Origin: Shuttleworthia sp045545575
Lineage (GTDB): Bacteria > Bacillota > Clostridia > Lachnospirales > Lachnospiraceae
DNA: 15,786 bases
Direction: 5' to 3'
NCBI GenBank assembly: GCA_045545575.1
Contig: JAZQBE010000083.1
Location: 1-15,786 of the forward strand
Every line of letters begins with the position of its first letter. The first letter of the stretch is position 1. The translations under genes were made by a program, and so were the position numbers. Below the pieces are notes generated by a model. The model was given only the letters and a program-made list of their open reading frames with translations, was not told the DNA's origin and did no database searches. This document shows, in pieces, positions 1 to 7,607 of this stretch.

Positions 1-525
1 TTCCGTTATCTGAAGAACATCATGGGCCTGTGGATGATCCAGTCGGTCCGCAAGGAGCTCGGACCGGAGATGAGTTTCGGCGAGATCTGCGACGGCGCGG
101 CGAAATGCGACATCCCGTCCATCGTCGATGCCAACGACGCCCGCTTCATGGCGCCCGAAAGCATGACCAAAGAAGTGCAGGCGGCCTGCGCCGAGAGCGG
201 ACAGCCCGTGCCGGAAGGCATCTATGAAGTCGGTTCCGTCATCTACAACAGCCTCGCGAAGTGCTATGGCAAAACGATCGAAGAGATCGAGCAGATGACC
301 GGCGTCCACTACGACAGCATTCACGTCGTCGGCGGCGGCGCCAATGCCGGCTACTTAAACGAACTGACCGCGAAATTCACCGGCCGCACCGTCTACGCCG
401 GCCCGACCGAAGCCACGGCCATCGGCAACCTGACGGCCCAGATGATCACCGACGGCGTCTTCGGCAGCCTTGCCGAAGCCCGCAGCTGCATCTTCGATTC
501 CTTCGAGATCAAGACCTACAGATGA
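1..525 (+). CDS. rhaB: Rhamnulokinase, C-terminal part (5' end outside window)
   Basis: This is the last 174 codons of a FGGY-family sugar kinase, open from base 1 and ending at TGA 523-525. The family phosphorylates L-rhamnulose to L-rhamnulose-1-phosphate with ATP in the cytosol. The stretch begins FRYLKNIMGLWMIQSVRKE, typical of RhaB. The C-terminal ATP-binding segment VVGGGANAGYLNELTAKF is followed by the usual AEATAIGN-like helix (here TEATAIGNLTAQM). The true start lies upstream. rhaD follows 84 bases downstream, which fits a rhamnose catabolic operon. The stop codon lies inside the left arm of a hairpin repeat, so the final AGA-TGA is shared with that repeat. RhaB is preferred over other FGGY kinases because of the rhaD neighbour and the NIMGLWMIQ motif. 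Confidence 0.93.
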   Translation, partial: FRYLKNIMGLWMIQSVRKELGPEMSFGEICDGAAKCDIPSIVDANDARFMAPESMTKEVQAACAESGQPVPEGIYEVGSVIYNSLAKCYGKTIEEIEQMTGVHYDSIHVVGGGANAGYLNELTAKFTGRTVYAGPTEATAIGNLTAQMITDGVFGSLAEARSCIFDSFEIKTYR

Positions 526-585
526 CAAAAGGGACAGGCACTTTTGTCATCTGATTGAGCCGGAAGGGACAGTCCCCTTTGGCTC
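521..585 (+). repeat. Double-hairpin GGGACAG repeat, copy 1
   Basis: There are two adjacent hairpins. The first has a perfect 11-bp stem, GATGACAAAAG at 521-531 and CTTTTGTCATC at 541-551, around the 9-base loop GGACAGGCA. The second pairs GAGCC (557-561) with GGCTC (581-585) and AAGGGAC with GTCCCCTT, with a one-base bulge. Both contain the core GGGACAG. The rhaB stop codon (523-525) lies in the first left arm. A second copy lies at 12322-12381. No T-tract follows, so it does not look like an intrinsic terminator. It is most like a dispersed REP-type palindrome; that class assignment is inference. Confidence 0.8.
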
Positions 586-609
586 GTTTCAGAAAGAGAG
601 GAGCATACG

Positions 610-1479
610 ATGAACAGTATTTTTGGCGTCAAAGTCATGGAAGAGTACATCCATATGTGCCATGAGGGCGTCCGCCAGGGCTGGCACGAGCGCAACGGCG
701 GCAACCTGACCTACCGCATGCGTCCGGAAGAGGTGGCGGAGTGCCGTACCTATTTCTACGCTGAGCCGAAGGAATGGGTGCCGATGGGCGTGCAGGCCGA
801 CAACCTGGCCGGCGAATTCTTCATCTCCACCGGCAGCGGCAAATTCCTGGCCAACGTGGAACTGGAGCCGCAGAACAGCATCTGCATCGTGGAAATCAAC
901 GAAGCGGGCGACAGCTACCGCATCGTCTGGGGCTTGGAGAGCGGCGGCCGTCCGACCAGTGAGTTCCCGACCCACTTCATGAACCATTCGATCCGCAAGC
1001 GTGTCACGAACGGTGAAAACCGCGTCATCTATCACGCGCACACGCCCTATGTCATCGCCATGACCTATGTGCTTCCGTTAAAGGCTGAGGTCTTCACCCG
1101 CATGCTGTGGAAGAGCGCGACCGAGTGCTGCGTGGTCTTCCCGGGCGGCGTCGGCGTGGTGCCGTGGATGGTGCCGGGCGGCGCGGATATCGCGAAAGCC
1201 ACCTGCAAGCTGATGGAAAAATACGATGCGGCCATCTGGGCGTTCCACGGCCTGTTCGTATCCGGCCCGGATTTCGACACCGCCTTCGGTCTGATGCATA
1301 CCATCGAGAAAGCGGCCCAGATCGCTTCCATCGCGATGGCGGCTTCCCCGAACGGCGTCCCGCGCCAGATGATCACCGACGACAGCCTCCGCGCCATCGG
1401 CAAGGAATTCGGCGTGACCTTAAATGAGGACGTCTTAAACTACGTGGATCCGGAAGATGACGCGTTAAGCAAATTCTAA
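610..1479 (+). CDS. rhaD: Rhamnulose-1-phosphate aldolase
   Basis: This 289-residue class II (zinc) aldolase cleaves L-rhamnulose-1-phosphate to dihydroxyacetone phosphate and L-lactaldehyde in the cytosol. The N-terminal GWHERNGGNLTYRM (residues 24-37) is a RhaD hallmark. The catalytic glutamate is E118 (PTSEFPTH), and the zinc ligands are H142 and H144 (YHAH) and H213 (AFHG). These sit one residue from the positions known for the E. coli enzyme (Glu117, His141, His143, His212). Length is close to E. coli RhaD (274). The start follows GAGAGGAG at 597-604. The C-terminus ends without an amphipathic tail, so this copy is probably not packaged in the microcompartment, unlike the aldolase at 9526. 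The next gene starts 4 bases after its stop. Confidence 0.95.
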   Translation: MNSIFGVKVMEEYIHMCHEGVRQGWHERNGGNLTYRMRPEEVAECRTYFYAEPKEWVPMGVQADNLAGEFFISTGSGKFLANVELEPQNSICIVEINEAGDSYRIVWGLESGGRPTSEFPTHFMNHSIRKRVTNGENRVIYHAHTPYVIAMTYVLPLKAEVFTRMLWKSATECCVVFPGGVGVVPWMVPGGADIAKATCKLMEKYDAAIWAFHGLFVSGPDFDTAFGLMHTIEKAAQIASIAMAASPNGVPRQMITDDSLRAIGKEFGVTLNEDVLNYVDPEDDALSKF

Positions 1480-1483
1480 GGAT

Positions 1484-2377
1484 ATGCATTACACAGGCAT
1501 CACATATCGCCCGCCCTTCGAGGCGCAGTCTCTGCTGCTGCAGGTGACGGCTGGCTGTTCCCACAACCGCTGCGCGTTCTGTACGATGTACCGGGACGTG
1601 CCCTTCGCGGTGGAGCCGATGGAGCAGATCGATGCGGATCTGGAAGAGGCCTCCGCATATGCGGACCGAATCACACGTGTATTTCTGGAAAACGGGGATG
1701 CGTTCGTTCTGAACGCCCCCCGTCTTCTTGAGATTGCCGAACGCATTCATTTTTATCTGCCGCAGGTGGAAACCATCGCCATGTACGCGTCCGTGAAGAA
1801 TATCGAAAACAAGACGGACGAGGAGCTCGTCCGACTGCGGGCGGCGGGGATCAACGAACTGAACATCGGGCTGGAGAGCGGTTTTGATCCGGTGCTTTCG
1901 CGGATGCAGAAGGGATACACGGCGGATGAAGCCCGCACGGAACTGCTGCGTCTTAAAGAGGCCGGCATCGACTGGGGCGCGAACGTCATCTTTGGCGCTG
2001 CCGGCGCGGGAAGCGGGATTCAGAATGCCGAAGCGACCGCCAGGCTTTTAAACGAAACCGCGCCGTACCTGATCTTTACCGGTACGGTCCATGCGGACCC
2101 GGGCTGTCCGCTGTACGAGGACATGCAAAGCGGGCGGTTTGTGGAAAGCACCTTCGGCGAGTATCTGGACGAACAGGAGCGGTTTCTTTCCCTGCTTCAA
2201 CTCGATCCCTGTTTTTACTTCGGTCTGCATCCGTCCAATATCCTCCCGATGCAGGGCTGGCTTCTGCAGGATCGGGACGTTCTGATCGACGCGATCCGTT
2301 CGAAACGCCGGGCGTTTGCGGCGCGCATTCATGAAAAGCCGCAGAGGGGAGCGGAAGGCTCCGTCCGAAACCGTTAA
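1484..2377 (+). CDS. Radical SAM protein of unknown substrate
   Basis: This is a 297-residue radical SAM enzyme. The iron-sulfur cysteine motif is GCSHNRCAFC (C25, C30, C33), a CX4CX2C spacing rather than the classical CX3CX2C. It is followed by the family-typical TMYRDVPF. Further on, ELNIGLESG (about residues 124-132) and GANVIFGAAGAG (about 166-177) fit the second half of the radical SAM barrel, as in Elp3/MiaB/NifB-like and COG1032-type proteins. The gene starts 4 bases after rhaD with only AAGG as a ribosome binding site, which suggests translational coupling. Its last codons run into a strong terminator. I do not recognise a specific reaction. The link to rhamnose metabolism is positional only, and no dedicated partner protein or peptide is visible next to it. 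Confidence 0.85.
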   Translation: MHYTGITYRPPFEAQSLLLQVTAGCSHNRCAFCTMYRDVPFAVEPMEQIDADLEEASAYADRITRVFLENGDAFVLNAPRLLEIAERIHFYLPQVETIAMYASVKNIENKTDEELVRLRAAGINELNIGLESGFDPVLSRMQKGYTADEARTELLRLKEAGIDWGANVIFGAAGAGSGIQNAEATARLLNETAPYLIFTGTVHADPGCPLYEDMQSGRFVESTFGEYLDEQERFLSLLQLDPCFYFGLHPSNILPMQGWLLQDRDVLIDAIRSKRRAFAARIHEKPQRGAEGSVRNR

Positions 2378-2417
2378 AAAACACGGGGGCAGAAGGATCT
2401 GTCCCCGTGTTTTTTTG
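2375..2417. terminator. Bidirectional intrinsic terminator between convergent genes
   Basis: The 13-bp stem pairs ACACGGGGGCAGA (2381-2393) with TCTGTCCCCGTGT (2398-2410), with one G-T wobble and loop AGGA. A-run 2376-2381 flanks it on the left and T-run 2410-2416 on the right, so it can end transcription in both directions. It serves the rhaB-rhaD-radical SAM transcript on + and pepF on -. Confidence 0.93.
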
Positions 2418-2430
2418 AGTATAGCGTTTT

Positions 2431-4239
2431 TTATTCCGCCATTTCATCCGTCAGCCGGCAGATTTCGTCGATGTAGCCGCCGATGGTGTCGATGGTATCC
2501 ATCAGCGCGGCATCCGTCGTGATGTCGATGCCGCCTAAGGCCGCCAGTTCGATGGGGCCTAAGGTGCTGCCGGCGGTGAGGACCTTTTTCCAGTCCTCCA
2601 CGGCCGGCGCGCCTTCTTTTTCGATGCGCTTGGCCATCTGGGTGGCGACGGTCAGGCCGGCGCTGTAGGAATAGGAGTAGAGGCCCATGTAGTAGTGCGG
2701 CTGGCGCATCCAGGTGAGCTCCGCGCCTTCGGTTAATTCCACGGCGTCGCCCCAGAATTTCTCCAGCACGTCCTTGAAGATGCCGCTTAAGGTCTCGGCC
2801 TGCACGCTGCCGCCGGCGTCCACGATCTTGTACACCTCGCGCTGATAGGCAGCTTCCAGCAGATGGGTGACGAAGTTGTGGTAGTAGGTGTTGCTGACCA
2901 TGTTCGCCAGCACCCAGCGGCGGAAGCGGGGGTCGTCGTTGGTCTTCAGCAGATAGTGGCCCATGAACAGCTCGTTCATGGTGGACGGCGCCTCGACGAA
3001 GTAGGTCGCGACGTTCGTGTCGAAGATGCACTGGGCTTCATTGCACAGCTTGAAGTGTCCGGCGTGCCCCAGCTCGTGAGCTAAGGTGAACATGTCGGAC
3101 ATCTTTTCGTTCCAGGACAGCAGGATGAAGGACCCGCGGCCGTAGGGGCTGGCGCAGAATCCGCCGGTACTCTTGCCTTGGTTGCGGGCAAAGTCCACCC
3201 AGCGCTCGCGGCGGGCGGTTTTGATCATTTCCACGTAATCCTCGCCCATCAGAGAGAGGCCTTTTTCAATCATGTCCCAGGCTTCGTCCCGGGTGATCGC
3301 CGGGCTGTAGCCCGGGTCCACCGGAAGCTTCAGATCCGCGTAGGTCATCTTGTCAAGACCGTGCACCTTCTGCAGCAGCTTCGCGAACTTGCGCATGTGG
3401 GGCGCGAGATGCTCCATGATCCGGTCGATCTGGCGGTCGTACATGTCCCGGGTGACGTGATCGCGGATCAGGTCCGGCTCCCACATATCCTTGTAGCCGC
3501 GCAGATCCGCCATGGTCTTTTCGTGCTGTACGTAGGCGTTGTAGGCAGCGGCGGTTCCGTTCTCGTAGTCTTTTAATTTGGCTGAAAAGGCATCGAAGGC
3601 CGCACGACGAACGGCGGTGTCGGGCTCATATTCATAATTGTCTTCGAAGAGGGAATATCCGAGGGGGTATTCCTTTTCGTTTGCGGTGAAATTGTCGAAG
3701 CGCATGTCGGCCAGCTTTAACGTGTTGTAGAACTCGTAGGGCGCCGTGGCGGTGTGGCTGTCGGCGGCGAGCACGCGCTCGGCTTCCGGGTGGAGCATGT
3801 GCGGCTTGAGGATCAGGGTCTCATTCAGATACCCCTTGAAAGCCGGATTCTTTTCGGCAGCCGCGGTCAGCACCTCCGCCGGGGCGGCGCAAAGCTCGCT
3901 GTCCATAAACGACAGATCGCTCTCGATGTTTGAAAAGATTCGTTCGATGCGAGCCGAGCGGTCCTGATTGGCGGTGTCGTAATAATCCACCTCCACGGCC
4001 AGTTCGGCATAGTTGCCGATCAGCGTTTCCAGCTCATAGACTTTGCGGTAATCATCCAGGCAGGAGACGATGGTGTCCGCGTCCGTCAGCTTGCCGGGGT
4101 ATTTTTCCTTCATTTCCTTGGCAAGCGCCTGAAGCTGAGCCAGGTCCGCGTTCATTTCCTCTTCAGAAGCATAGATTAAAGACAGATCCCAGGTCTCCTC
4201 GACCGGAACGTCTTTGCGCATGGCAAGTTTTTCGTTCAT
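2431..4239 (-). CDS. pepF: Oligoendopeptidase F, M3 family zinc metallopeptidase
   Basis: This is a cytosolic metallopeptidase that trims oligopeptides. With the start chosen here it has 602 residues, usual for PepF. The zinc motif is HELGH (in LAHELGHAGHF, near residue 388). The third ligand is the glutamate in FVEAPSTMNE about 24 residues further on. The C-terminal YYMGLYSYSYSAG contains the conserved tyrosines. The N-terminal region (TWDLSLIYASEEE) is typical. Start choice: a GTG at 4254 would add five residues, but that GTG is part of GTGAGGA (4248-4254), a good ribosome binding site 8 bases before the ATG at 4239, so the ATG is preferred. The gene faces the rhamnose genes and shares their terminator. 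Its place between two sugar clusters gives no functional hint. Confidence 0.95.
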   Translation of the reverse strand: MNEKLAMRKDVPVEETWDLSLIYASEEEMNADLAQLQALAKEMKEKYPGKLTDADTIVSCLDDYRKVYELETLIGNYAELAVEVDYYDTANQDRSARIERIFSNIESDLSFMDSELCAAPAEVLTAAAEKNPAFKGYLNETLILKPHMLHPEAERVLAADSHTATAPYEFYNTLKLADMRFDNFTANEKEYPLGYSLFEDNYEYEPDTAVRRAAFDAFSAKLKDYENGTAAAYNAYVQHEKTMADLRGYKDMWEPDLIRDHVTRDMYDRQIDRIMEHLAPHMRKFAKLLQKVHGLDKMTYADLKLPVDPGYSPAITRDEAWDMIEKGLSLMGEDYVEMIKTARRERWVDFARNQGKSTGGFCASPYGRGSFILLSWNEKMSDMFTLAHELGHAGHFKLCNEAQCIFDTNVATYFVEAPSTMNELFMGHYLLKTNDDPRFRRWVLANMVSNTYYHNFVTHLLEAAYQREVYKIVDAGGSVQAETLSGIFKDVLEKFWGDAVELTEGAELTWMRQPHYYMGLYSYSYSAGLTVATQMAKRIEKEGAPAVEDWKKVLTAGSTLGPIELAALGGIDITTDAALMDTIDTIGGYIDEICRLTDEMAE

Positions 4240-4280
4240 TTGATGGTTCCTCACTTTCTGATATGGATTCTGATAGTGAT

Positions 4281-4309
4281 ATTATAGGGCACTCGACGGC
4301 ACTCGTACA
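4281..4309 (-). promoter_or_regulatory. Candidate pepF promoter with overlapping direct repeat
   Basis: On the - strand there is a perfect TATAAT (complement of 4281-4286). Its start point would lie about 35 bases before the pepF ATG. The -35 at a 17-base spacing is poor (TGTACG, complement of 4304-4309). On the + strand GGCACTCG is repeated at 4288-4295 and 4298-4305, one helical turn apart, which may be an activator or repressor site. The -10 is convincing; the rest is tentative. Confidence 0.55.
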
Positions 4310-4310
4310 G

Positions 4311-4665
4311 CGTGCAGAAGCCCGCCTGCGGGCGTGCATTCATGCACGCGGAAGCTATTGAAATTGCACATCGCTGGCAAGTAAAGCAAGTGCGTGCAGA
4401 AGCGCGCCTGCCGGCGTGCATTCATGCACGCGGAAGCTGCCGGAATTGCACATCGCCGGCAAGTAAAGCAAGTGCGTGCAGAAGCGCGCCTGCCGGCGTG
4501 CATTCATGCACGCGGAAGCTGCCGAAATTGCACATCGCCGGCAAGTAAAGCAAGTGCGTGCAGAATTGCGCCGCCGGCGTGCATTCATGCACGCGGAAGC
4601 TGCCGAAATTGCACATGGCCGGCAAGTAAAGCAGGTGCGTGCAGAAGCCCGCCGCCGGCGCTGGC
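4311..4665. repeat. 82-bp tandem repeat array (four units plus partial fifth)
   Basis: Units start at 4311, 4393, 4475, 4557 and 4638. The first three are 82 bp and the fourth is 81 bp; the fifth stops after about 28 bp. Each begins CGTGCAGAA and ends GCAAGTAAAGCA(A/G)GTG. Each full unit contains the 18-base palindrome GCGTGCATTCATGCACGC, and the middle units also carry the inverted pair TGCCGGCG / CGCCGGCA around it. The second and third units are nearly identical, while the outer ones are more diverged. No ribosome binding site or conserved product supports translation, so I treat it as non-coding. It fills the space between the divergent pepF and BMC operon promoters. Confidence 0.92.
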
Positions 4666-4767
4666 AAAAGGAGCGCCCTCTTCACTGCAATCACACCTCC
4701 GTATCCTACCACAAGATCTTGTTTTCTTCAATATGATTCAGAAAAGACCACATTCGAACGCCAAAAA

Positions 4768-4845
4768 CCCACAAAAAACCACAAAACCCCCTTGACAACC
4801 CACAAATCCACAGCTATAATGACAGCAAATGTGGAATCTTGTGGG
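4768..4845. promoter_or_regulatory. Operator-like CCCACAA-n-CCACA elements around the BMC operon promoter
   Basis: Three related elements are visible: CCCACAAAAAACCACA at 4768-4783, CCCACAAATCCACA at 4799-4812, and the inverted form TGTGGAATCTTGTGGG at 4830-4845. The second lies in the promoter spacer and the third covers the expected transcription start, so a bound regulator would block RNA polymerase. A fourth, weaker match follows at about 4863-4877, just after a CATCCG/CGGATG palindrome (4849-4862). The binding protein is not identifiable from this window. Confidence 0.5.
4792..4820 (+). promoter_or_regulatory. Consensus housekeeping promoter of the BMC operon
   Basis: TTGACA at 4792-4797 and TATAAT at 4815-4820 are separated by exactly 17 bases, a full consensus match for the vegetative sigma factor. 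Transcription would start near 4827, leaving a leader of about 225 bases before the glycyl radical enzyme start. An inducible catabolic operon with so perfect a promoter is probably held off by a repressor; the flanking repeats fit this. Confidence 0.88.
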
Positions 4846-4938
4846 ATTCATCCGTCCGGATGCACAAAAAATCCGCAGAATTCTTGTGAAAAAGAGCCAA
4901 TTGAAATACCAGATCTAGTGTGATATGGAAGTCCGACG

Positions 4939-5008
4939 GTCGACAGTAAATGTCGGCGGCAAACGTTAGCAAAAAAAGTAAAAGTCGGCGGCAAACGTCG
5001 GCAGCAAA
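4939..5008 (+). repeat. 13-bp-period direct repeats in the operon leader
   Basis: The 12-mer GTCGRCRGYAAA occurs at 4939-4950 (GTCGACAGTAAA), 4952-4963 (GTCGGCGGCAAA), 4984-4995 (GTCGGCGGCAAA) and 4997-5008 (GTCGGCAGCAAA). The members of each pair start 13 bases apart. A degenerate fifth (GTTAGCAAAAAA) sits at 4965, in phase with the first pair. The 13-base spacing argues against coding. This lies between the promoter and the ribosome binding site of the glycyl radical enzyme. Function is unknown; a protein binding site in the leader is one possibility. Confidence 0.7.
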
Positions 5009-5051
5009 TAATACAGAGCGATTTTCATCAGCCCAAAGAGAGGGAATCGTC

Positions 5052-7583
5052 ATGAGCAATTACGAAACATCCAGAATTCAGAAATCCGAGCGCATCACAC
5101 GCATGGTGGACCATCTGTTTGCGAAGATGCCTGAAATCGAGGCATCCCGCGCCGTGCTGTACACGGAGTCCTTCCGGCGCACGGAGTGCCAGCCGATGGT
5201 GATCCGCAAGGCGAAGGCCTTCGCCCATGTGTTGAAGCACATCCCGATCATCATCCGTCCGGAGGAGCTGATCGTGGGCAGCTCCACGATCGCGCCGCGC
5301 GGCTGCCAGACCTTCCCCGAGTTCTCCTATGAGTGGCTCGAGGCGGAGTTCGACACCGTGGCGACGCGGGAGGCGGATCCGTTCTACATCTCGGAAGAGA
5401 CGAAGAAGGCCTTAAAGGAAGCGGATGCCTACTGGAAGGGCAAGACGACAAGCGAGCTGGCGACGGCCTACATGGAGCCGGAAACGCTTCTGGCCATCGA
5501 TCACAACATCTTCACGCCGGGCAACTATTTCTACAACGGCGTGGGTCACGTGACCGTCCAGTACGACAAGGTGCTGGCCATCGGCTTCGAAGGCATCATG
5601 GACGAAGTCCGTGCCGAGCTGGAGCGCTGCGACATCGGCGACGCCAATTACAACACGAAGAGCCGTCTTCTGAAGGCGATGCTGATCAGCTGCGAAGGCG
5701 TCATCTGCTACGCGAACCGCTACGCGGACCTGGCGGAAGAAGAAGCCGCGAAGGAAGCCGACGAAGGCCGCAAGCAGGAGCTTCTGCAGATCGCGGCGAA
5801 CTGCCGCAAGGTGCCGGCCAAGGGCGCGGACACCTTCTGGGAAGCCTGCCAGAGCTTCTGGTTCGTCCAGCAGCTGCTGCAGATGGAGTCCTCGGGTCAT
5901 TCCATCAGCCCCGGCCGCTTCGACCAGTACATGTATCCATATTACCGCGCGTCCATCGACCGCGGCGAGCTGACCCGCGAAAACGCCCAGGTCCTCATCG
6001 ACTGCATCTGGGTCAAGCTGAACGATCTGAACAAATGCCGTGACGCGCAGAGCGCGAAGGGCTTTGCCGGCTACAGCCTGTTCCAGAACCTGATCGTCGG
6101 CGGACAGAACGCCGAAGGACAGGACGTGACGAACGATCTGTCGTTCATGTGTATCGAGGCGTCCTTCCACGTGTTCCTGCCGATGCCGTCGCTGTCCATC
6201 CGCGTCTGGAACGGCAGTCCCCACGACCTGCTGCACCGCGCCGCCGAGCTGACCCGCACGGGTATCGGCCTGCCGGCCTGGTACAACGACGAAGTGATCA
6301 TCCCGTCGCTGATGTCCCGCGGCCTGACCTTAGAGGACGCCAGAGAGTACAACATCATCGGCTGCGTGGAACCGCAGACGCCGGGCAAGACCTGGGGCTG
6401 GCACGACGCCGCCTTCTTCAACATGGTCCGTCCGCTGGAGATGGTGTTCTACAACGGCGTGGACAACGGCGTGCAGATCGGTCCGCAGACCGGCGACGTC
6501 GAACAGATGACCTCCTTCGAGGAATTCTATGACGCCTACAAGATCCAGATGGAGTACTTCATCCGCACGCTGGTGAACGCGGACAACGCCATCGACTGTG
6601 CTCACGCCGAGCGCGCGCCGCTGCCGTGGCTGGCCTGCATGGTGGACGACTGCATGAAGACCGGCAAGACCTGCGAGCAGGGCGGCGCGGTGTACAACTT
6701 CACCGGCCCCCAGGGCTTCGGTATCGCGAACGTGGCCGACGGTTTATACGCCGTGAAGAAGCTGGTATTCGACGAGCACAAGGTGACCCTGGGCGATTTC
6801 AAAAAGGCCATGCTGTTCAACTACGGCAAGGAAGCCAATCCGGTGACGGTCGCCCAGCTGGCCGGGCTGGTGGCCCGGGAGATGGCCGAAGCCGGACAGG
6901 ATCCGGACGCCGCCTCCATCGCCGCCGCGACGCAGCAGATCTGGGATGCGACGGTGACCCCGGAGCAGCAGGAAGCCTGGGACGCCCTCCGCGACATGAT
7001 CGAAGACGTGCCCAAGTTCGGCAACGACGACAAGGTGGTCGACCAGTTCGCCCGGGATGCGGCCTATATCTATACGAAGGCGCTTCCGCATTATAAGAAC
7101 CCCCGCGGCGGCATCTTCCAGGCCGGTGTCTATCCGGTATCCGCGAACGTGCCCCTGGGCGCCCAGACCGGCGCGACGCCCGACGGACGGCTTTCCGCCA
7201 CCCCGGTGGCAGACGGCGTTTCCCCGTCGGCCGGCAAGGATAAAAACGGCCCGACGGCCGCGGCGAACTCCGTGTCCCGCTTAGACCACGGCATCGCCTC
7301 CAACGGTACGCTGTACAACCAGAAGTTCCATCCGTCGGCCCTGAGCGGCGAAGAGGGCATCGACAAATTCGTCGGCCTGATCCGCACCTACTTCGACCAG
7401 AAGGGCAGCCACATGCAGTTCAACGTCGTTTCCCGCGAGACCCTGCGGGACGCGCAGAAGAACCCGGACAAGTATCGTCACCTGGTCGTGCGTGTCGCAG
7501 GCTACAGCGCCCTGTTTACCACGCTGTCGAAGAGCCTGCAGGACGACATCATCAACCGGACCGAGCAGACGAGCATGCCGTAA
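5052..7583 (+). CDS. Glycyl radical 1,2-propanediol dehydratase
   Basis: This 843-residue glycyl radical enzyme is predicted to dehydrate 1,2-propanediol to propionaldehyde without B12, inside the microcompartment. The active-site cysteine and base are C438 and E440 (IIGCVEPQ), with D452 fourteen residues after the cysteine as in glycerol/propanediol dehydratases rather than choline lyase. H166 (GVGHVTVQY) and H283/S284 (GHSISPGRF) complete the substrate pocket. The radical glycine is G817 in VRVAGYSA. As I recall, these numbers coincide with the Roseburia inulinivorans propanediol dehydratase, which also supports the start chosen here. That ATG follows GAGAGGG (5039-5045); an upstream in-frame ATG at 4950 would add 34 residues from the leader repeats and is unlikely. 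Glycerol dehydratase is the main alternative, but the aldolase neighbour favours propanediol. Confidence 0.92.
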   Translation: MSNYETSRIQKSERITRMVDHLFAKMPEIEASRAVLYTESFRRTECQPMVIRKAKAFAHVLKHIPIIIRPEELIVGSSTIAPRGCQTFPEFSYEWLEAEFDTVATREADPFYISEETKKALKEADAYWKGKTTSELATAYMEPETLLAIDHNIFTPGNYFYNGVGHVTVQYDKVLAIGFEGIMDEVRAELERCDIGDANYNTKSRLLKAMLISCEGVICYANRYADLAEEEAAKEADEGRKQELLQIAANCRKVPAKGADTFWEACQSFWFVQQLLQMESSGHSISPGRFDQYMYPYYRASIDRGELTRENAQVLIDCIWVKLNDLNKCRDAQSAKGFAGYSLFQNLIVGGQNAEGQDVTNDLSFMCIEASFHVFLPMPSLSIRVWNGSPHDLLHRAAELTRTGIGLPAWYNDEVIIPSLMSRGLTLEDAREYNIIGCVEPQTPGKTWGWHDAAFFNMVRPLEMVFYNGVDNGVQIGPQTGDVEQMTSFEEFYDAYKIQMEYFIRTLVNADNAIDCAHAERAPLPWLACMVDDCMKTGKTCEQGGAVYNFTGPQGFGIANVADGLYAVKKLVFDEHKVTLGDFKKAMLFNYGKEANPVTVAQLAGLVAREMAEAGQDPDAASIAAATQQIWDATVTPEQQEAWDALRDMIEDVPKFGNDDKVVDQFARDAAYIYTKALPHYKNPRGGIFQAGVYPVSANVPLGAQTGATPDGRLSATPVADGVSPSAGKDKNGPTAAANSVSRLDHGIASNGTLYNQKFHPSALSGEEGIDKFVGLIRTYFDQKGSHMQFNVVSRETLRDAQKNPDKYRHLVVRVAGYSALFTTLSKSLQDDIINRTEQTSMP

Positions 7584-7607
7584 CAGATCAACAAAGGAAC
7601 GAGCCTG

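Noticed and set aside
521..585. Intrinsic terminator after rhaB
   Set aside because: The hairpins are strong but no T-run follows, the same element occurs within the microcompartment operon, and rhaD follows with a normal ribosome binding site.
4311..4665. CRISPR array
   Set aside because: Repeat units are contiguous 82-mers with no variable spacers, and no cas genes are present.
4282..4736. Several open frames on both strands across the 82-bp repeats
   Set aside because: They are repetitive translations of the array (an 82-bp unit shifts frame each time), overlap each other in many frames, lack ribosome binding sites and resemble no protein.
4950..5051. Earlier in-frame ATG for the dehydratase, adding 34 residues
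   Set aside because: The extension is encoded by the 13-bp leader repeats, has no ribosome binding site, and would displace the active-site numbering (C438, E440, G817) that fits known propanediol dehydratase. ATG 5052 has GAGAGGG at good spacing.
4827..5051. Known riboswitch class in the dehydratase leader
   Set aside because: I find no cobalamin, SAM, TPP, T-box or EutV/ANTAR dual-hairpin signature; the leader shows only direct repeats and one small palindrome.
5052..7583. Choline trimethylamine-lyase (CutC) or pyruvate formate-lyase
   Set aside because: The cysteine is followed by Val-Glu-Pro as in dehydratases and lyases, not the Cys-Cys of pyruvate formate-lyase. The His-Asp at +13/+14 fits propanediol/glycerol dehydratase, and the aldolase neighbour fits propanediol, not choline.
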